Positions 47,840 through 59,567 of a stretch of 64,000 bases of DNA are shown in pieces. The first letter of the stretch is position 1. Each line of letters begins with the position of its first letter. The position numbers and the translations under genes were made by a program. The stretch covers positions 18,538,001 to 18,602,000 of the forward strand of contig NC_068569.1 in assembly GCF_025698545.1 (NCBI RefSeq), read 5' to 3'. Source of the stretch: Gossypium raimondii. Its lineage: Eukaryota > Streptophyta > Magnoliopsida > Malvales > Malvaceae. The notes beneath the pieces were generated by a model. It worked only from the letters and a program-made list of their open reading frames with translations, ran no database searches and was not told where the DNA came from.

Positions 47840-48509
47840 GCGTTCCCATATTAATTGTGATATGTACTTCGGTGCTACTTTGTTTTATTTTGATATTGCA
47901 CTTCAATACCCATCCTCTCAGCACTTTTGTGCTTCTTGTATCATGATATGTTCCATGTATCCATTCGGTTCAAACATGTCTAGTAGGGGCTAAAAGTCGT
48001 GGTAAGTAAGTTCTGATAAAAAGTTCATGTTATACTGTGAAATGACAAGTAGTGAATCAAAGTATTAGTGAATTTTATTAATGTTGAATGACTATTTTAG
48101 TAATATGACAAAATTTATAAAGTATGATAGTGGTATTATTATTGCGGAATAAACTAAGTAATTGTAAGATTTGAATTCAATGGTGTTTACTAAGCTACAA
48201 TGTAGCTTAATGCGTTGTTGTTTAAAGTGTAGGTCAAAGTTTGAATTGAAGCACTCGTGTGAAGTAACGACATCAACACATCTCATCACATCACCAAGGC
48301 TTGAAAGTGAGTATGAACTTAATCTTTTGGTTTTAGATGATGGCATGTACATAGGTTTAATAATGAAGTAACGAGTGTTTAGTTGTTTTAATATTCGAGT
48401 TAATGGTGTTTTGAATACAAAATACAATGTATTATATAGTATATATGTTTTGTTTACTATGTTGGATACAATTTTGATATGAATCAAAAGTTTTTTAAAA
48501 CAGAATTTT

Positions 48510-48730
48510 CAGGTTTCCTATCCGAGGTCTCAAGATGTACGGAATGTCTCGAGATAGGATAACTTGGAAGCTAAAAAGCTATAGTATCAGGATCACATCT
48601 CAAGACATATTGAACTTTGTCTCGAGACATATGGCATATGCCCATTTTGTCTCAAGACATGCACTCATTTGTCTCGAGACAAGATAACTTTGAAGTTAAA
48701 GTTCTACAGTAACATGACACTATCTTGAGA
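48510..48730. repeat. Dispersed TCTCGAGACA repeats
   Basis: Six or more copies of GTCTCGAGACA or its CTCAAGACAT variant within 220 bp, each a near-perfect palindrome around CTCGAG. They lie within the LTR and their function is unknown. Confidence 0.65.
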
Positions 48731-48912
48731 CATATAGACTTAGAATTGAAAATTTTTAGTTGAGCCAAAAGAGACTCGAAATGAGTTTGAAATGAAATTA
48801 AACTTTATTGTTAGTCTAATTAAATTCTAAAAAGGGTAGTGTGACCTTGATAAAGGTCCAAATTATAAGTATCTGATATAGAAAAGAATGTCCAGTGCTA
48901 AATGTAACATTC

Positions 48913-49553
48913 TTGACCCGAAGGCCCGCCTAAATTGTGGGAGGGTTTGGGCAAAAATATAGGCCCAAAAAAGGGGCTTGGACAAAGAAAAAGGCCCGTT
49001 TAAAAAACAAGTTAGGCCTCGGGTAAGGCATTTTTTGCCTGGGCCTGGCCCGGCCCAAATTCACTAAAGGACAAAAAAATGCTCTTTTTTTATGTTATTT
49101 TCTTGTTGCTTTCTCCTTATTTTGCTACCATTTTATTATTATGTTGCTACTATTTTATTTGCTATTGTTTGGATATTGTATAAAACTTATTTTATTGTTA
49201 ATTTTGTTATTATTTTAAAGGCAGTTGTTAATTTTATTATTATTTTAGAGGCATTTGCTTGTTAAATTGCATTTATCTTAGTGTTATTTAAGTCTACATA
49301 TTTTTAAAATTTATTTTCAATTTGTTGTGAATATTTATTTTGATGTTTTTAGTATTTTTATGTATTATATATATTTAAAATTATATAAAAGTAATATAAA
49401 ATTAATACTAAGCAAGGTGGTCAGACTGGGTTTTATCATTTTTATTCGGGTCGAGCTTGGGCAAAATTTTAAGCCCATTTTTCGGGCCGAGCCCGGGCCA
49501 AATAAATGGGCCTAAATCTTTAGTTGAGCCCAACCCGGCCCATGAGCACCTCT
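48913..49553. mobile_element. GGCCC-rich MITE with an 11-bp flanking repeat
   Basis: The element is bounded by ATGTAACATTC on both sides (48902-48912 and 49554-49564). Its ends are rich in GGCCC words (AGGCCCGCC and GGCCCGG on the left, GGGCCGAGCCCGGGCC on the right) and its middle is AT-rich. A 9-11 bp duplication suggests a Mutator-type mechanism. It interrupts the LTR that ends at 49596. Confidence 0.7.
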
Positions 49554-49833
49554 ATGTAACATTCGTTACTCAAGTTTCTCGGATAAGGGTATTACAATTA
49601 TTCTCCATCTTTTTTGTGAAAAATAATTTTTTAATTCTTGTCTTCATTTTCGAAAAAATTTCAAGAACTTTACTTAATTTTTTTTGCTCAATGAAATAAC
49701 CTCATGTAAACCAAAAAAGGAAGGAAAAAAAGTGAAAAAGAATTTTTAGTAAAAGAATGTGCATCTATTTCGAATGTCATTTAATTGATCCTCATTCAAA
49801 TCTGACTCCTACTTCAATTTTGACTTCTAAATT

Positions 49834-52683
49834 TATAACACTCCCTAACCCTAAATCGTCGTCAGAACAGGGTTACGAGGTATTACCGGACATATCAGAT
49901 AATCTACAAATAATTCTTGAACAAATAACAAACTTATTATAATATAATCATAATTTCATATAAATATTTTTGTTACTAATTGACTTCATTTTATTTTTTA
50001 TTTTTTAAAAAACCTCAGTATAACCCCTTTATAAATATTTAACCTTCCCCGCAATTTCAAACCGCAACCAATTCAAAACTAATATCACAATCCATACAAT
50101 TTCATATTCAAATACACCTAAACATATCTTAAACATCAACTTAGTAATTTACTAAATAAATATTCGCATATATTGTTTAAATTAATAAACTTCATTCATT
50201 CTATTTCAACTTGTTACCAAATATATCCAATATGTTACGATAATTATATTTCCATTTCATTACACCAAGCATCAAAATATTATTTTAGTATCATTTCCAA
50301 CCAAAAGCATAAGACACTTTCAAGTGATCAATATAACATCTAAGTACATGCCACTTTACCAAAAGAAAGATTACATCACCAAATTTTGCATTGGAGTCGG
50401 GATCGCTCTGGATGCTGAGCCGGAACCTTAATTTCTACTAACCTGCGCACGGAAACAACCGTACGCTGAGTATATCATACTCAGTGGTATTACTATAATT
50501 CAAATTATAATATAATAACCAAGTAAATTAAATCATTTAACTTTAAAAATTTACCAAACTAATTCATATTTAACCCTTTTTTTTCAATATCTACAATTCA
50601 ATTTGGCTTTCATTAGTTAATATCATATAGTCATTATTTATCTCATGAACATTTAGTTCATGCTTTCTATTCGCATTTTCATATTCGATTCACATTTTCA
50701 AATTATATTCCACAATCACGTTTCCTTTCAATGGCTCAACTGATTCATTTCGTTCGATTTAACTTTTCAATTAATTACCCCTATTAATAGGCTCGGACTT
50801 TGGCGGATACACGGATACGACCAAACACACCAGATTGGCACCCAGTGCCTCATCGGATAGTTCGAAGCAAAGTTGACACCCAGTGTCTTATCGGCCTAAC
50901 CGAAGTAAAGTGATACCCAATATCTCATTGAATCTATCCGAATAAAATAGTGACACCCAGTGTCTCATCGACTCAAGGTCGAAGTATCCCTGAACTCTTC
51001 CAATCCTATGGCATACAAACTATATTCGACTCGGCCCGACTAGTTAATAGGGTTTCCAATTCTCAATTCAAATTCACTTTCATTTCAAAATTTACTTTCA
51101 ATATCAAATTCACTTTTTCATTCACTAATCAAAATTCAATTCAATACTAACACATATTTCTTATTCAATTCAATTTTCTAATTTCAATTCAATAAAGTTA
51201 TTTACCTCAATATTTACTTACCATAAATTAAATAAATTTAAAATTAATATTTAATAATGAATAACTTGAATTATAGTAATACAAACTCGAATTTCGCGAT
51301 TACTCCTCGATAACTTTTTTCTTTCCTTTCGGTGTCGATGTCTCGAGTTCTTTGTTAGCTACGAAAATTAAAATAATTTACAATCATTAATATATCACCA
51401 ATTTACAATAAATACTAAATTTCTATTTAACTTTCACTTAAATTCCAATTTTAGTCCTAACTAAATTCATCTATTTTTCCATTACAATTTATATCAAATT
51501 TAACTATCAAATTTTCATCATAATTTCATAATTTCAAATTTCTTTCAACTTAGTCCCTACAACACAAAACTTATAGCCTAGTTTACAATTTAATCCTTTA
51601 ATCAATTCTAATCAATAATTCTATCAAATAAACCCTAATTCAATCATTTATTCAACACGAACCCTACTAAAAATCTACTAATTTTCAAAATTTCAACTTA
51701 AATTCAATAATATTCAACTCTAGGACTCCAAAACATCAAAATTATAAGAAAAGGGACTAAACTGACTTACAAAATTAAACCCCAAACTTTAAAAACCTTA
51801 TTTCTCCTTTCTTTCTTTCCTTTTTCTTTTATTTCTTTTTCTCCTGTTTCGTTTCTATTCTGTTTCGTTTCTTTTATGATTTCATTTTACTTTAGTTTAA
51901 TAATTATTATTTCTTAAATATTAAGTAAATAAATATGTATTTTACAATTGTATGTATATAATTTATTACATTTGTACTTTTTATTACCATACATTTCTCA
52001 ACTTATTAATTTGCTCATTAATCTAATAATATAATATCAATTAAATAATAATAACAACAACAATAATAATTATTATAATAATAAATATTTATTTAATAAC
52101 AATATAAATATTACAAATGTACACATATATATTTTACATTTGTATTTTATCATCACCATCCACTTGTCATAATTTCAATTTATTTATCATATAAAAATCT
52201 TTTACTAATTAATAATAAATAATAAAGTATCTTTTCACTGACTATATATAAATAATACAAATGTACTCATTTAAATTAATACACTTGTATTTTATTTTTA
52301 CCTTACACTTGCCTTTTCTTAATTTATTTCATAATATAATAATATAATAATATAATAATATAATAACAATAATATATTTTATAATTAAACAATCATAAAA
52401 ATCAAAGATTTTTATGCTTTTCTGTCTCATTCATTAGAATAGGCTTAATTGCCTATTTAGTCTCCCTTATCTTCTTTTAATCTATAATTAGACTTTCACA
52501 CCTTATTCAATTCAGTCCTTTTTCCCAATATCTATTAACTAAGCTAAATTTACCCAATTTGAACCTAATTAAACACTCAACTAGACTCATGATTATTCTT
52601 AATAATTATTTACGAACTCGATTTACTAAGACGGAGGCCCTATAACTCATTTTTCCGGTGCCTGTGAATTTTGAGTCATTACA
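49834..52683 (+). mobile_element. 2.85-kb solo LTR with perfect target duplication
   Basis: Starts TATAACACTCCCTAACCC, which is the family terminus TGTAACAC with G changed to A, and ends GAGTCATTACA. AAATT is repeated exactly at 49829-49833 and 52684-52688. The length equals that of the LTR at 13246 within 5 bp, and both share ACAGGGTTAC followed by ATTACCG near the start. It contains a tandem array at 50800-50985 and is non-coding. Confidence 0.83.
50800..50985 (+). repeat. Tandem array of CACCCAGTGTCTCATCG units
   Basis: Four imperfect units of about 50-60 bp, each containing a form of GACACCCAGTGTCTCATCG followed by a CCGAAG-like word. It lies inside the LTR at 49834-52683. Confidence 0.75.
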
Positions 52684-52688
52684 AAATT

Positions 52689-55146
52689 TATTTTTTTCAT
52701 TTTAAAAATTTTGTTCTTTTTTTCAATTTATCTTTTTATTTTTATTTTAAATTATGTACAATAATAACCTAAATGATGTCCTATTAATTTTAAAGGAAAC
52801 CCTAATCTAATATTAATCTAACATTAATCTCTAATGGTAATATAATATTTATCCTAATTTTGTTGTTGACACTAAGAAGAAGAAAAAACAAAAAATAGAA
52901 ATTTTATAAATGATTTAAATTTCAATTAGTTATTAATTTGTTTACATGTTAAAGACACATAAAGTAGGAACGTGGATTCAGTTATTTCATTAAAACAATT
53001 TAATAATATTATCGTAAGTGATATAAGTTGTTACTAATTAAAATTAAATGTTCCTTTAAAAAATAATTGAAGTTAAATGATTTAATTTGATTAAATCAAA
53101 TACTTATGATCTATTTGAAAGTTGAGGTTAGGTTCAATGATTTATCATTGTACTTATTATCGCTAAATGAGAATTACAAGTTAAAATCTCCAGTAATAAT
53201 GATTAATAGTAAGTTTTGTTTTTCTATCTTTAATTTGTCGGTACATATGGGAAAATTTATAATGTTTTATTTTTCTATAATTTTTATAATTAAAGAAAAA
53301 TAAAAGAATGGAGTCAAATTGACAAAAATCGTGAAAGTTGAGGGGCTAAATTTGTGTTTGTACCTAGTTATACAAATAAAAGTAGAGGGATCAATTTTGA
53401 ACAAATAAAAATAGAGTGACTAAATTCATACAAATAGATAAGTATAAAGACTATCCTCAAAATTTAACTTTTAATTATTAAGGCCTTGTTTGGCATTGCT
53501 TATGGGTGCTAAAAAGTGCTTTCCAACCCTATATGCAATGCCAAACACTTTTGCTTTTGGAATTGAAAGTACGGTGAAGTGGTTTTCTACCCAAACATAA
53601 AAGGTAGGGTTTAGGTGGTTTTAAATTTTGCGTTTTGAAATTTAAATTATTAAGATACTCTTATTTATATTAACTATTTAATTTATATTTAAAATTTTAG
53701 ACTAATTTATATTTTATCTATTATTATATTAAATTATGTCAATATTATTTACAAATACCTTTATTATCATTTTTAATTTTTAAAAATATTTCTTGTATCA
53801 TTAAATCTACAAATAATTTATTGTCTACTTGAAGAGTATTTAAAATGTGTATTTACGTATAATTATATTTAAATATTTAAATATTATCTATCAGTGGTTG
53901 AGGATTCGATCCTCATTCTGGGTATAGAGCAACTTTAAAACTCGGAGTCAATAGTTACCACTTTAATGGGCCTACAAAATACGGATGAGTAGATATCTCA
54001 AAAAAAAAAATAGTTTAACCTTCAACTGCAATTTTTAACAGTAATATCAAACACTTAACATTAACAAACTACACTTTTTTACGGTACTTTCCCATGCCAC
54101 TTTTCAAAAACTTTTTTTTTTGAACCAAACTTTTTAAAACACTTATCAACCACACTTAAAAAATTTCAATCATTCATTTAACAATGAGATTGCAAGAAAT
54201 GGTAGTCTCAAGGTGGCCTATTTAAGCACTCCTTATTTTGCTTTATAAAATGACAAAATCCATACGGTATATCACCATAGTTGAGGAATATGAGATCAAC
54301 ACCTTCACTCGTTCTAACAGTACAAAGCCAAAAGCCACGATATTCCCCCCAAATAAAAAACACACAGTATTCTAATAATTTAAATGCACGTTTTATACTA
54401 TTTACGGTAAGACAAATTGGCAGCCGACATTATCTTTGTTAACGTGGAAGAATGAAGCAAAATGCAGTGCAACCTACACAACCCAGAAAGCGACTAAACC
54501 ATTATTAATTTGTTTATATATATAACAACATATCACCAAACAAATGTAAATTAATAATTAAATCCTACCATTCAATTTTACCTATGACTAAAAATTCCCA
54601 TTACGATAATGCTTAGGAAATAGTCTTTGGAATACGTCAAAAGAGAATTAGGGTTCTTTGTATGTTCTTTTGAGTTTTCTCAGAGGAAATAAGAGGGTTT
54701 ATTTGGGGTCCTTAATCTTTTGTGTTTACCTTAATGCCTTCTTTGAATGAATATTTATGAAAGAATTGGCCCAAGATGTTGGTGTATAATAATAAAGTAG
54801 GGTGATCTTCAGGGGCGAACCCAAAATAATTTTTTAGAGGGGTCGAATGAAATTTTAATTTTTTATAGTCTATATCGTTATAATTTTTAAAGAATTAAAT
54901 CAAATTTTTATAATTTTAAGGGAGACCAAAGTGTAATTTTATTTTTACTGATTTAAAATTTTAAAAAATTTAAAGAATCTAAATGTCAATTTTTTTATTT
55001 TAGAGAGAGCTGAGCACATTCAAGCCCTCTAGAATCACCTCTGGTGATCTATTTATTTATTTATTTAAATTTCACCCACATTTAACATTAATTATTTGTC
55101 ATTTCAACTGTTGATTTCTCACACAACTGCATGTGGCCCTTCACTT
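52689..55146. other. Intergenic with MITE and SINE relics
   Basis: Very AT-rich, no gene. 53480-54180 begins with GGCCTTGTTTGGCATTGC and ends with related inverted words, so it may be an old hAT- or Harbinger-type MITE. It hosts the SINE remnant listed separately. Confidence 0.45.
53885..54010 (+). mobile_element. 5'-truncated SINE with poly(A) tail
   Basis: A pol III B-box-like GGATTCGATCC lies near 53902, followed by a tRNA-unrelated body and CGGATGAGTAGATATCTC running into an A tract at 53999-54010. The A box and 5' end are missing. No target duplication could be fixed. Confidence 0.5.
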
Positions 55147-55155
55147 TTTCTTAAT

Positions 55156-55882
55156 GGCTAAACTATCAAATAGTCACTTTTGTTTGGTTCATGTTATATT
55201 TTAGTCACTTATGTTTAAAATGTTACATTTTGGTCACTTCTGTTATCACGTTGTAACATTTTAGTCACTGAGCCGTTAGTTTACATTAGCGGTTAATAAC
55301 GATGAATGATGTGTACGTTAAATTATCATTTCAAATAAAAATTCTAGGTTAATTTATACAATTGGTCCCCATATTTTTTTCGTTTGGAGCAATTTAATTT
55401 TTTCTTTTATGTTTTTTTTAACTTTCTTTCTTTTCCATTCTCTTATGCTTCTCTCTTTGTTTTCCTCCATTCTCCATTTCTTTTAACGTAGTTTTTCAAT
55501 GTTTTATTTTTTTGAACAATTTAATTTTTTCGAGTGAGGCGAGCTTGTGGACTAGTTACAAATGGAAAGCATAGAAAAACTATATTAAAAGAAATAAAGA
55601 AGGGAGGAAAATAGAGGGAGAGACATAAGAGAATGAGAAAAAAAAGTTAGAAGAACATAAAAGAAAAATTTTAAATTGTTGAAAATGAAAAAATATAGGG
55701 ACCAATTGTAGAGTTTAACCTAAAATTTTCGTTTGAAATGATGATTTAACGTACCACATCAACTTACGATTACACCATTGTCGACAGTTAACGACTCAGT
55801 GACTAAAATGTTACAATTTAAAACATAAGTGACTAAAATGTAACCTAAGACAAACAAAAGTGACTATTTTGGTAGTTTACCC
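55156..55882. mobile_element. Mutator-type foldback MITE with 9-bp target duplication
   Basis: TTTCTTAAT is repeated exactly at 55147-55155 and 55883-55891. The left end GGCTAAACTATCAAATAGTC is the inverse of the right end GACTATTTTGGTAGTTTACC. Pairing continues almost to the centre: CTCCATTTCTTTTAACGTAG pairs with the block around CTATATTAAAAGAAATAAAG. The arms are about 320-345 bp and the loop about 60 bp. It is non-coding. Confidence 0.82.
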
Positions 55883-56329
55883 TTTCTTAATCTAGTACTA
55901 ATAGATCTTAAATGATTTTGTTGCTACTTTAAAACATGTTTTTATTTATTTATTTATCATTAACAATCGTATGATATGATTTTATATGACTTCATTTTTC
56001 CACCCATACCCAATCATTTTAAGGCCCTCATATTGATTAGGTTGTGGCATTTTTGAAAATTTGGACGTCTAGCGGCTGCCGCTTTATCATGTATGTTTTC
56101 ATAAATAAATTATACCAAAAATATCTTCTTTTTTCTAATAACTCCTATTGTTTTGGTTTACAACAATTATGAATCAGCTGTACAAAATTTATATATTAAA
56201 CAAGAAGTTAGTTCACCATATCTTATTCACATAAAATTTGTGATTTATGTCATTCAAGATTATTATTTGATCGTATCAGTTTAGAATCAATTTGGTCTCC
56301 ACCTCTTACAAATACAAAAATGGCAGAAT

Positions 56330-56480
56330 GGTTAAAATTTATTGTTTTCAAAATTATAATGCTGGGAGATGTACTGAATTTATTGTAGCTATCTGGGCCC
56401 TTTAGCATGCTAGGAACAGGTTCATTCATAATTCGATAGGTGAGATACATATTTCTGTCGCTTCATATTTGCTGGAACTA
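56330..56480 (+). pseudogene. LINE fragment (RVT zinc-binding/RNase H region)
   Basis: One frame gives EFIVAIWAL, a stop, then HARNRFIHNSIGEIHI and SVASYLLEL. The pattern resembles the IWxxWxxRNxxxH segment just before the RNase H part of plant LINE open reading frames. Only about 50 residues are visible and the element is truncated on both sides. Confidence 0.5.
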
Positions 56481-56674
56481 AAGCTAGTCTGTGAGACTAC
56501 TACACCATCAAGGAATGACCACATTGAACTTGCGGGGGACTATTTTTTCTCATTTAGAAACTCAGTGCAAAAGCTCGTAGCAAAGCTCATGGCAAATGAG
56601 GGTTTTAAGGATGAGAACTGTACCTTCTCGATTGAGGAAACTCCGATGGTGATCTTTGCTGAGGTGGATGATTG
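56481..56674 (+). other. Short open stretch of unknown origin
   Basis: Continuous with the LINE-like frame. It reads CETTTPSRNDHIELAGDYFF and ends IEETPMVIFAEVDD before a TGA. I do not recognise a family. It may be a gene fragment captured next to the LINE piece, but there is no independent start codon or splice evidence. Confidence 0.25.
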
Positions 56675-57147
56675 ACCCACCAAATTGATGTTGAGGAAGT
56701 GTTTGTAAATAATCAGCAACGACGGTGCATGTTGTTATCTCTTAGTTTGAACTGAAAATTTAAGCATAAAAAGGATATCTGAAATTTTCAAATCTCTTCT
56801 GATTGGCTAGAGAACCGAATGGTTTTAAATTGAAAAAAATTTAATGATAAAGAGTTGCATTGTTATTTACTATTTATAATTTCAAGTTCATACTTTGACA
56901 ATATTTTATGTATAAAATGTATCCATGCCAGATTAAAACACAAAACATGTAATTTTGATAAATAATTTTCAAAATATAATAATTTGGTAATTAACTTTTT
57001 TATTTATATATTATTTTATGTGAAAAAAAAAAAGCCGCGGTTGGCACTTGGGATGGAAAAATCACTGAACAAGAAATGAAAATCATACCATTTGTCTTCA
57101 ATTTTTAAATTTAGTAATTAATCATTGAGTCGAGAATTTAGGCTTGT
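56675..57147. other. Intergenic, upstream of mL41
   Basis: AT-rich, no gene seen. Ends at the site II and telo-box elements of the mL41 promoter. Confidence 0.45.
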
Positions 57148-57216
57148 TGGGCCACTCTCGATCATTCGCATTCTTATTTGGATTTTTTTCTTTTAAAACC
57201 CGCCATTTAAACCCTA
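57148..57216 (+). promoter_or_regulatory. Site II and telo-box promoter of mL41
   Basis: TGGGCC (57148-57153) and AAACCCTA (57209-57216) lie upstream of the leader. The pair is the usual signature of plant ribosomal-protein and organelle-biogenesis promoters and matches the arrangement at bS21m in this window. Confidence 0.6.
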
Positions 57217-57362
57217 CCGTTTCTGCTTCCTTGATCTGATAAAGCCTCAAACCAGTAAGTTTCCTTCTTGTGGCAATAATGCTAATAATTATGATTGAAG
57301 TTATTTAATAGCACCGGCTTAATTATGGTTTTCAGGGTTTGGTTAAAAGGAGGGGGAAAAGA

Positions 57363-58910
57363 ATGCCGCTTGGACTGATTTTAGGGATAGGAAGGACGGG
57401 AAGGAAGCGTACCTCATCGCTCGATATTCTATCCTCGAAACGAGCCCCTAGAGATTACTTACTACGAGGGCAAGAATTGCAAGTCTACCGGTTTCCACAC
57501 TCGCAAAGGTTTCCTTCCATTCACTTGTCTATCTTTTTTATTTGCTCTTTTTTGGGGGGGTGATTTTTGAAGGTTTTAGTCATTATTGATAGGTTTTTTA
57601 GAAGCATAAGAATTTTTTTATAGCATTGGTTTATTGAGGATTTTCTAGGGCTTAGTTTTGTGATCTTTGATTGATTTTACTTTAAAGTTGGTTGATTAAG
57701 GGAATGGAATGGTTATTTTCGAAGTTTAGTATGTTTGGAATAGACTTTTAAAATTCTCCATTTTTATTCTTTTGAATTGGTTATCGGGATTCAGTTATTT
57801 TGGTTGGCAAATTTCCTTCTAAACTGTCGAAATTGAATAATGCATATTATAATTCCAATCTCTCATTGGCTCTGCTTATGCCTTCTAAATGCTTGAGCTG
57901 TAATTGATAAATATGCTGTAGGTGAAAAGTTGAAATTTAATTGCTTGAACTGTGAATGTATCTCCATATTGTTTGGTCTATAACTGAAAAATATGCTGTA
58001 GGTAGATATGTTGTGATGCAGGAGAAGTTGCCAAACTACGTTGTTCCTGATTTGACTGACTTCAAGGTAATTTTTATTACTTGCTTGACATTTTTTAGGT
58101 TTTGATTAATCTTTCAGGAGAGAACATTCTGTATATGGTTCAAAACACTGCTTGTCCGGGGTAGTTACTATTCTCTCTTTTCCTCATAGGAGAAGTTCAG
58201 GGCAATGTTATTCTGATGCTTTAGTAAACATCATGGAGGTGTAATGATTCATGACCCTAGAAGTTTGTTAAGGCTTGGGCTTGGGCTTGGTAAGTAGGAA
58301 GGCTCGGGTTGACTGTACTTGAATTAGGTCTGTTATCTGTGTGGAACCGCAATTAGGGCATTCTGTCCATGATAAAACCTTTATGTTCTCTCCTGATCCC
58401 AATGCCATTGCATTAAAAAAAGAAAATCCATTCCCTTTCTATCGTAATGGTCTTAAACTGTTGGTTCTTGAATAACCTGGGATTCACTTTTGAAGATATA
58501 CAAATATAGTTCTGGTTTTCAGATGTGCGACCAAGTCCTGCATATATATATATATATAAAAGCCCTTTTGGTTGGGGGGTGGGGTGGTTGGTATCCTGAC
58601 TATTTCAGATTTCTGATGTTGGTATTGATTACGTGCCAATTTATTACATTAGTTCTGCCTGAAAGGGAATGTATTTTGTCGAATACTAGGGGCTTATTTT
58701 GAATAATCATGTTCTTATGTCTCACTAAATTTTATATTTCGGGTGAGAGCTGGATGTCCCTAACATGTTTCTCAAACAGTTCAAGCTCTCTATTTTGTGA
58801 TATAAATTGTCCACATCTATTGTTTATCGGGTGGTTGTTTTTTTTTGCAGCTCAAACCTTATGTATTTCAGTGCCCGAGAGATATCAAAACTGCGGAGGC
58901 TGCTGAATAA
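57363..58910 (+). pseudogene. Mitochondrial ribosomal protein mL41, frameshifted by a 4-bp duplication
   Basis: Exons 57363-57508, 58002-58066 and 58851-58910 with GT-AG borders, plus a leader intron (57255-57335). The protein starts MPLGLILGIGRTGRKRTSSL and DILSSKRAPRDY. At GATTACTTACTACGAG (about 57453-57468) the four bases TTAC are repeated. Without the extra copy the frame would continue YEGKNCKSTGFHTRKG, the conserved mL41 core, and join exon 2 (RYVVMQEKLPNYVVPDLTDF) and exon 3 (LKPYVFQCPRDIKTAEAAE) in phase, giving about 88 residues. With it, the frame breaks after RDY and exon phases no longer match. mL41 is a component of the mitochondrial large ribosomal subunit. All splice sites and the promoter look normal, so this is either a recent null allele or a sequence error. 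I label it pseudogene only because of the frameshift. Confidence 0.8.
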
Positions 58911-59567
58911 GCTAAATAATGAGATGGAGTGACAATTATTTCATCTCCTTGCCTTTCACCATCTAACGACTACGTGTTAAACAAGTTGGAGCCTGTTGTT
59001 GTGGCGTCCAATATAACTAGCTAGGATCATTACCATTTCTATGCTAGATTCTGAGAGATTAACCATTGTAATGCCTGCAGTATGGTCAGGTTAGGTTGCT
59101 TAAGATGAATGTATGACTTTTCAAAATAGTCTATTCGAGAGAACCATATTTGCGGAACGAAGAGACGACGATTGTTTCTAGATAGCTAGAGATTAGGATA
59201 ATAATAACGGCTCAAACTTTAACAGTCTATAACTAAGCTAAACACTAATCAGGATAATAATAATACAAATAAAATATCAATATCTTATCAAACAACACAG
59301 TAAGCCTTAAAAATTTAATGCATCTTAGGGCTAAAGTGCGCATGTAGTAAAGCCAGCTTTATAAATCTACAATCTCAAAAACCTGATTCACTATCAGAAA
59401 ACTAATGTTCCGCATTGTGCATACATCCAATTCTTGAACAAAAAAGGAAAAAATCTTTCGGTTTTTTCTTTGTTTTTCCATCTACATTAACTTGTATGCC
59501 CCTTTTTATTTTTACTTTTTTCACAAAATAATAGCTTAAGCTTGTGGAAAACAACTATGTCACCTTT
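58911..59567. other. Convergent intergenic region between mL41 and SerRS
   Basis: Holds the 3' ends of the two converging genes. No further gene is seen. Confidence 0.5.

Larger units (their letters stand above)
45883..49596 (+). mobile_element. Solo LTR (about 3.1 kb without its nested MITE)
   Basis: Starts TGTAACACCCCTAAAATC and ends GATAAGGGTATTACA. Flanks GTTAT (45878-45882) and ATTAT (49597-49601) agree at four of five bases. It contains an exact 219-bp tandem duplication (47402-47839), a cluster of TCTCGAGACA/TCTCAAGACA words (48510-48730) and a MITE at 48913-49553. No coding region is seen. Confidence 0.72.

Noticed and set aside
48092-48487. 131-codon minus-strand frame
   Set aside because: Falls inside a solo LTR, very AT-rich, no recognisable motif.
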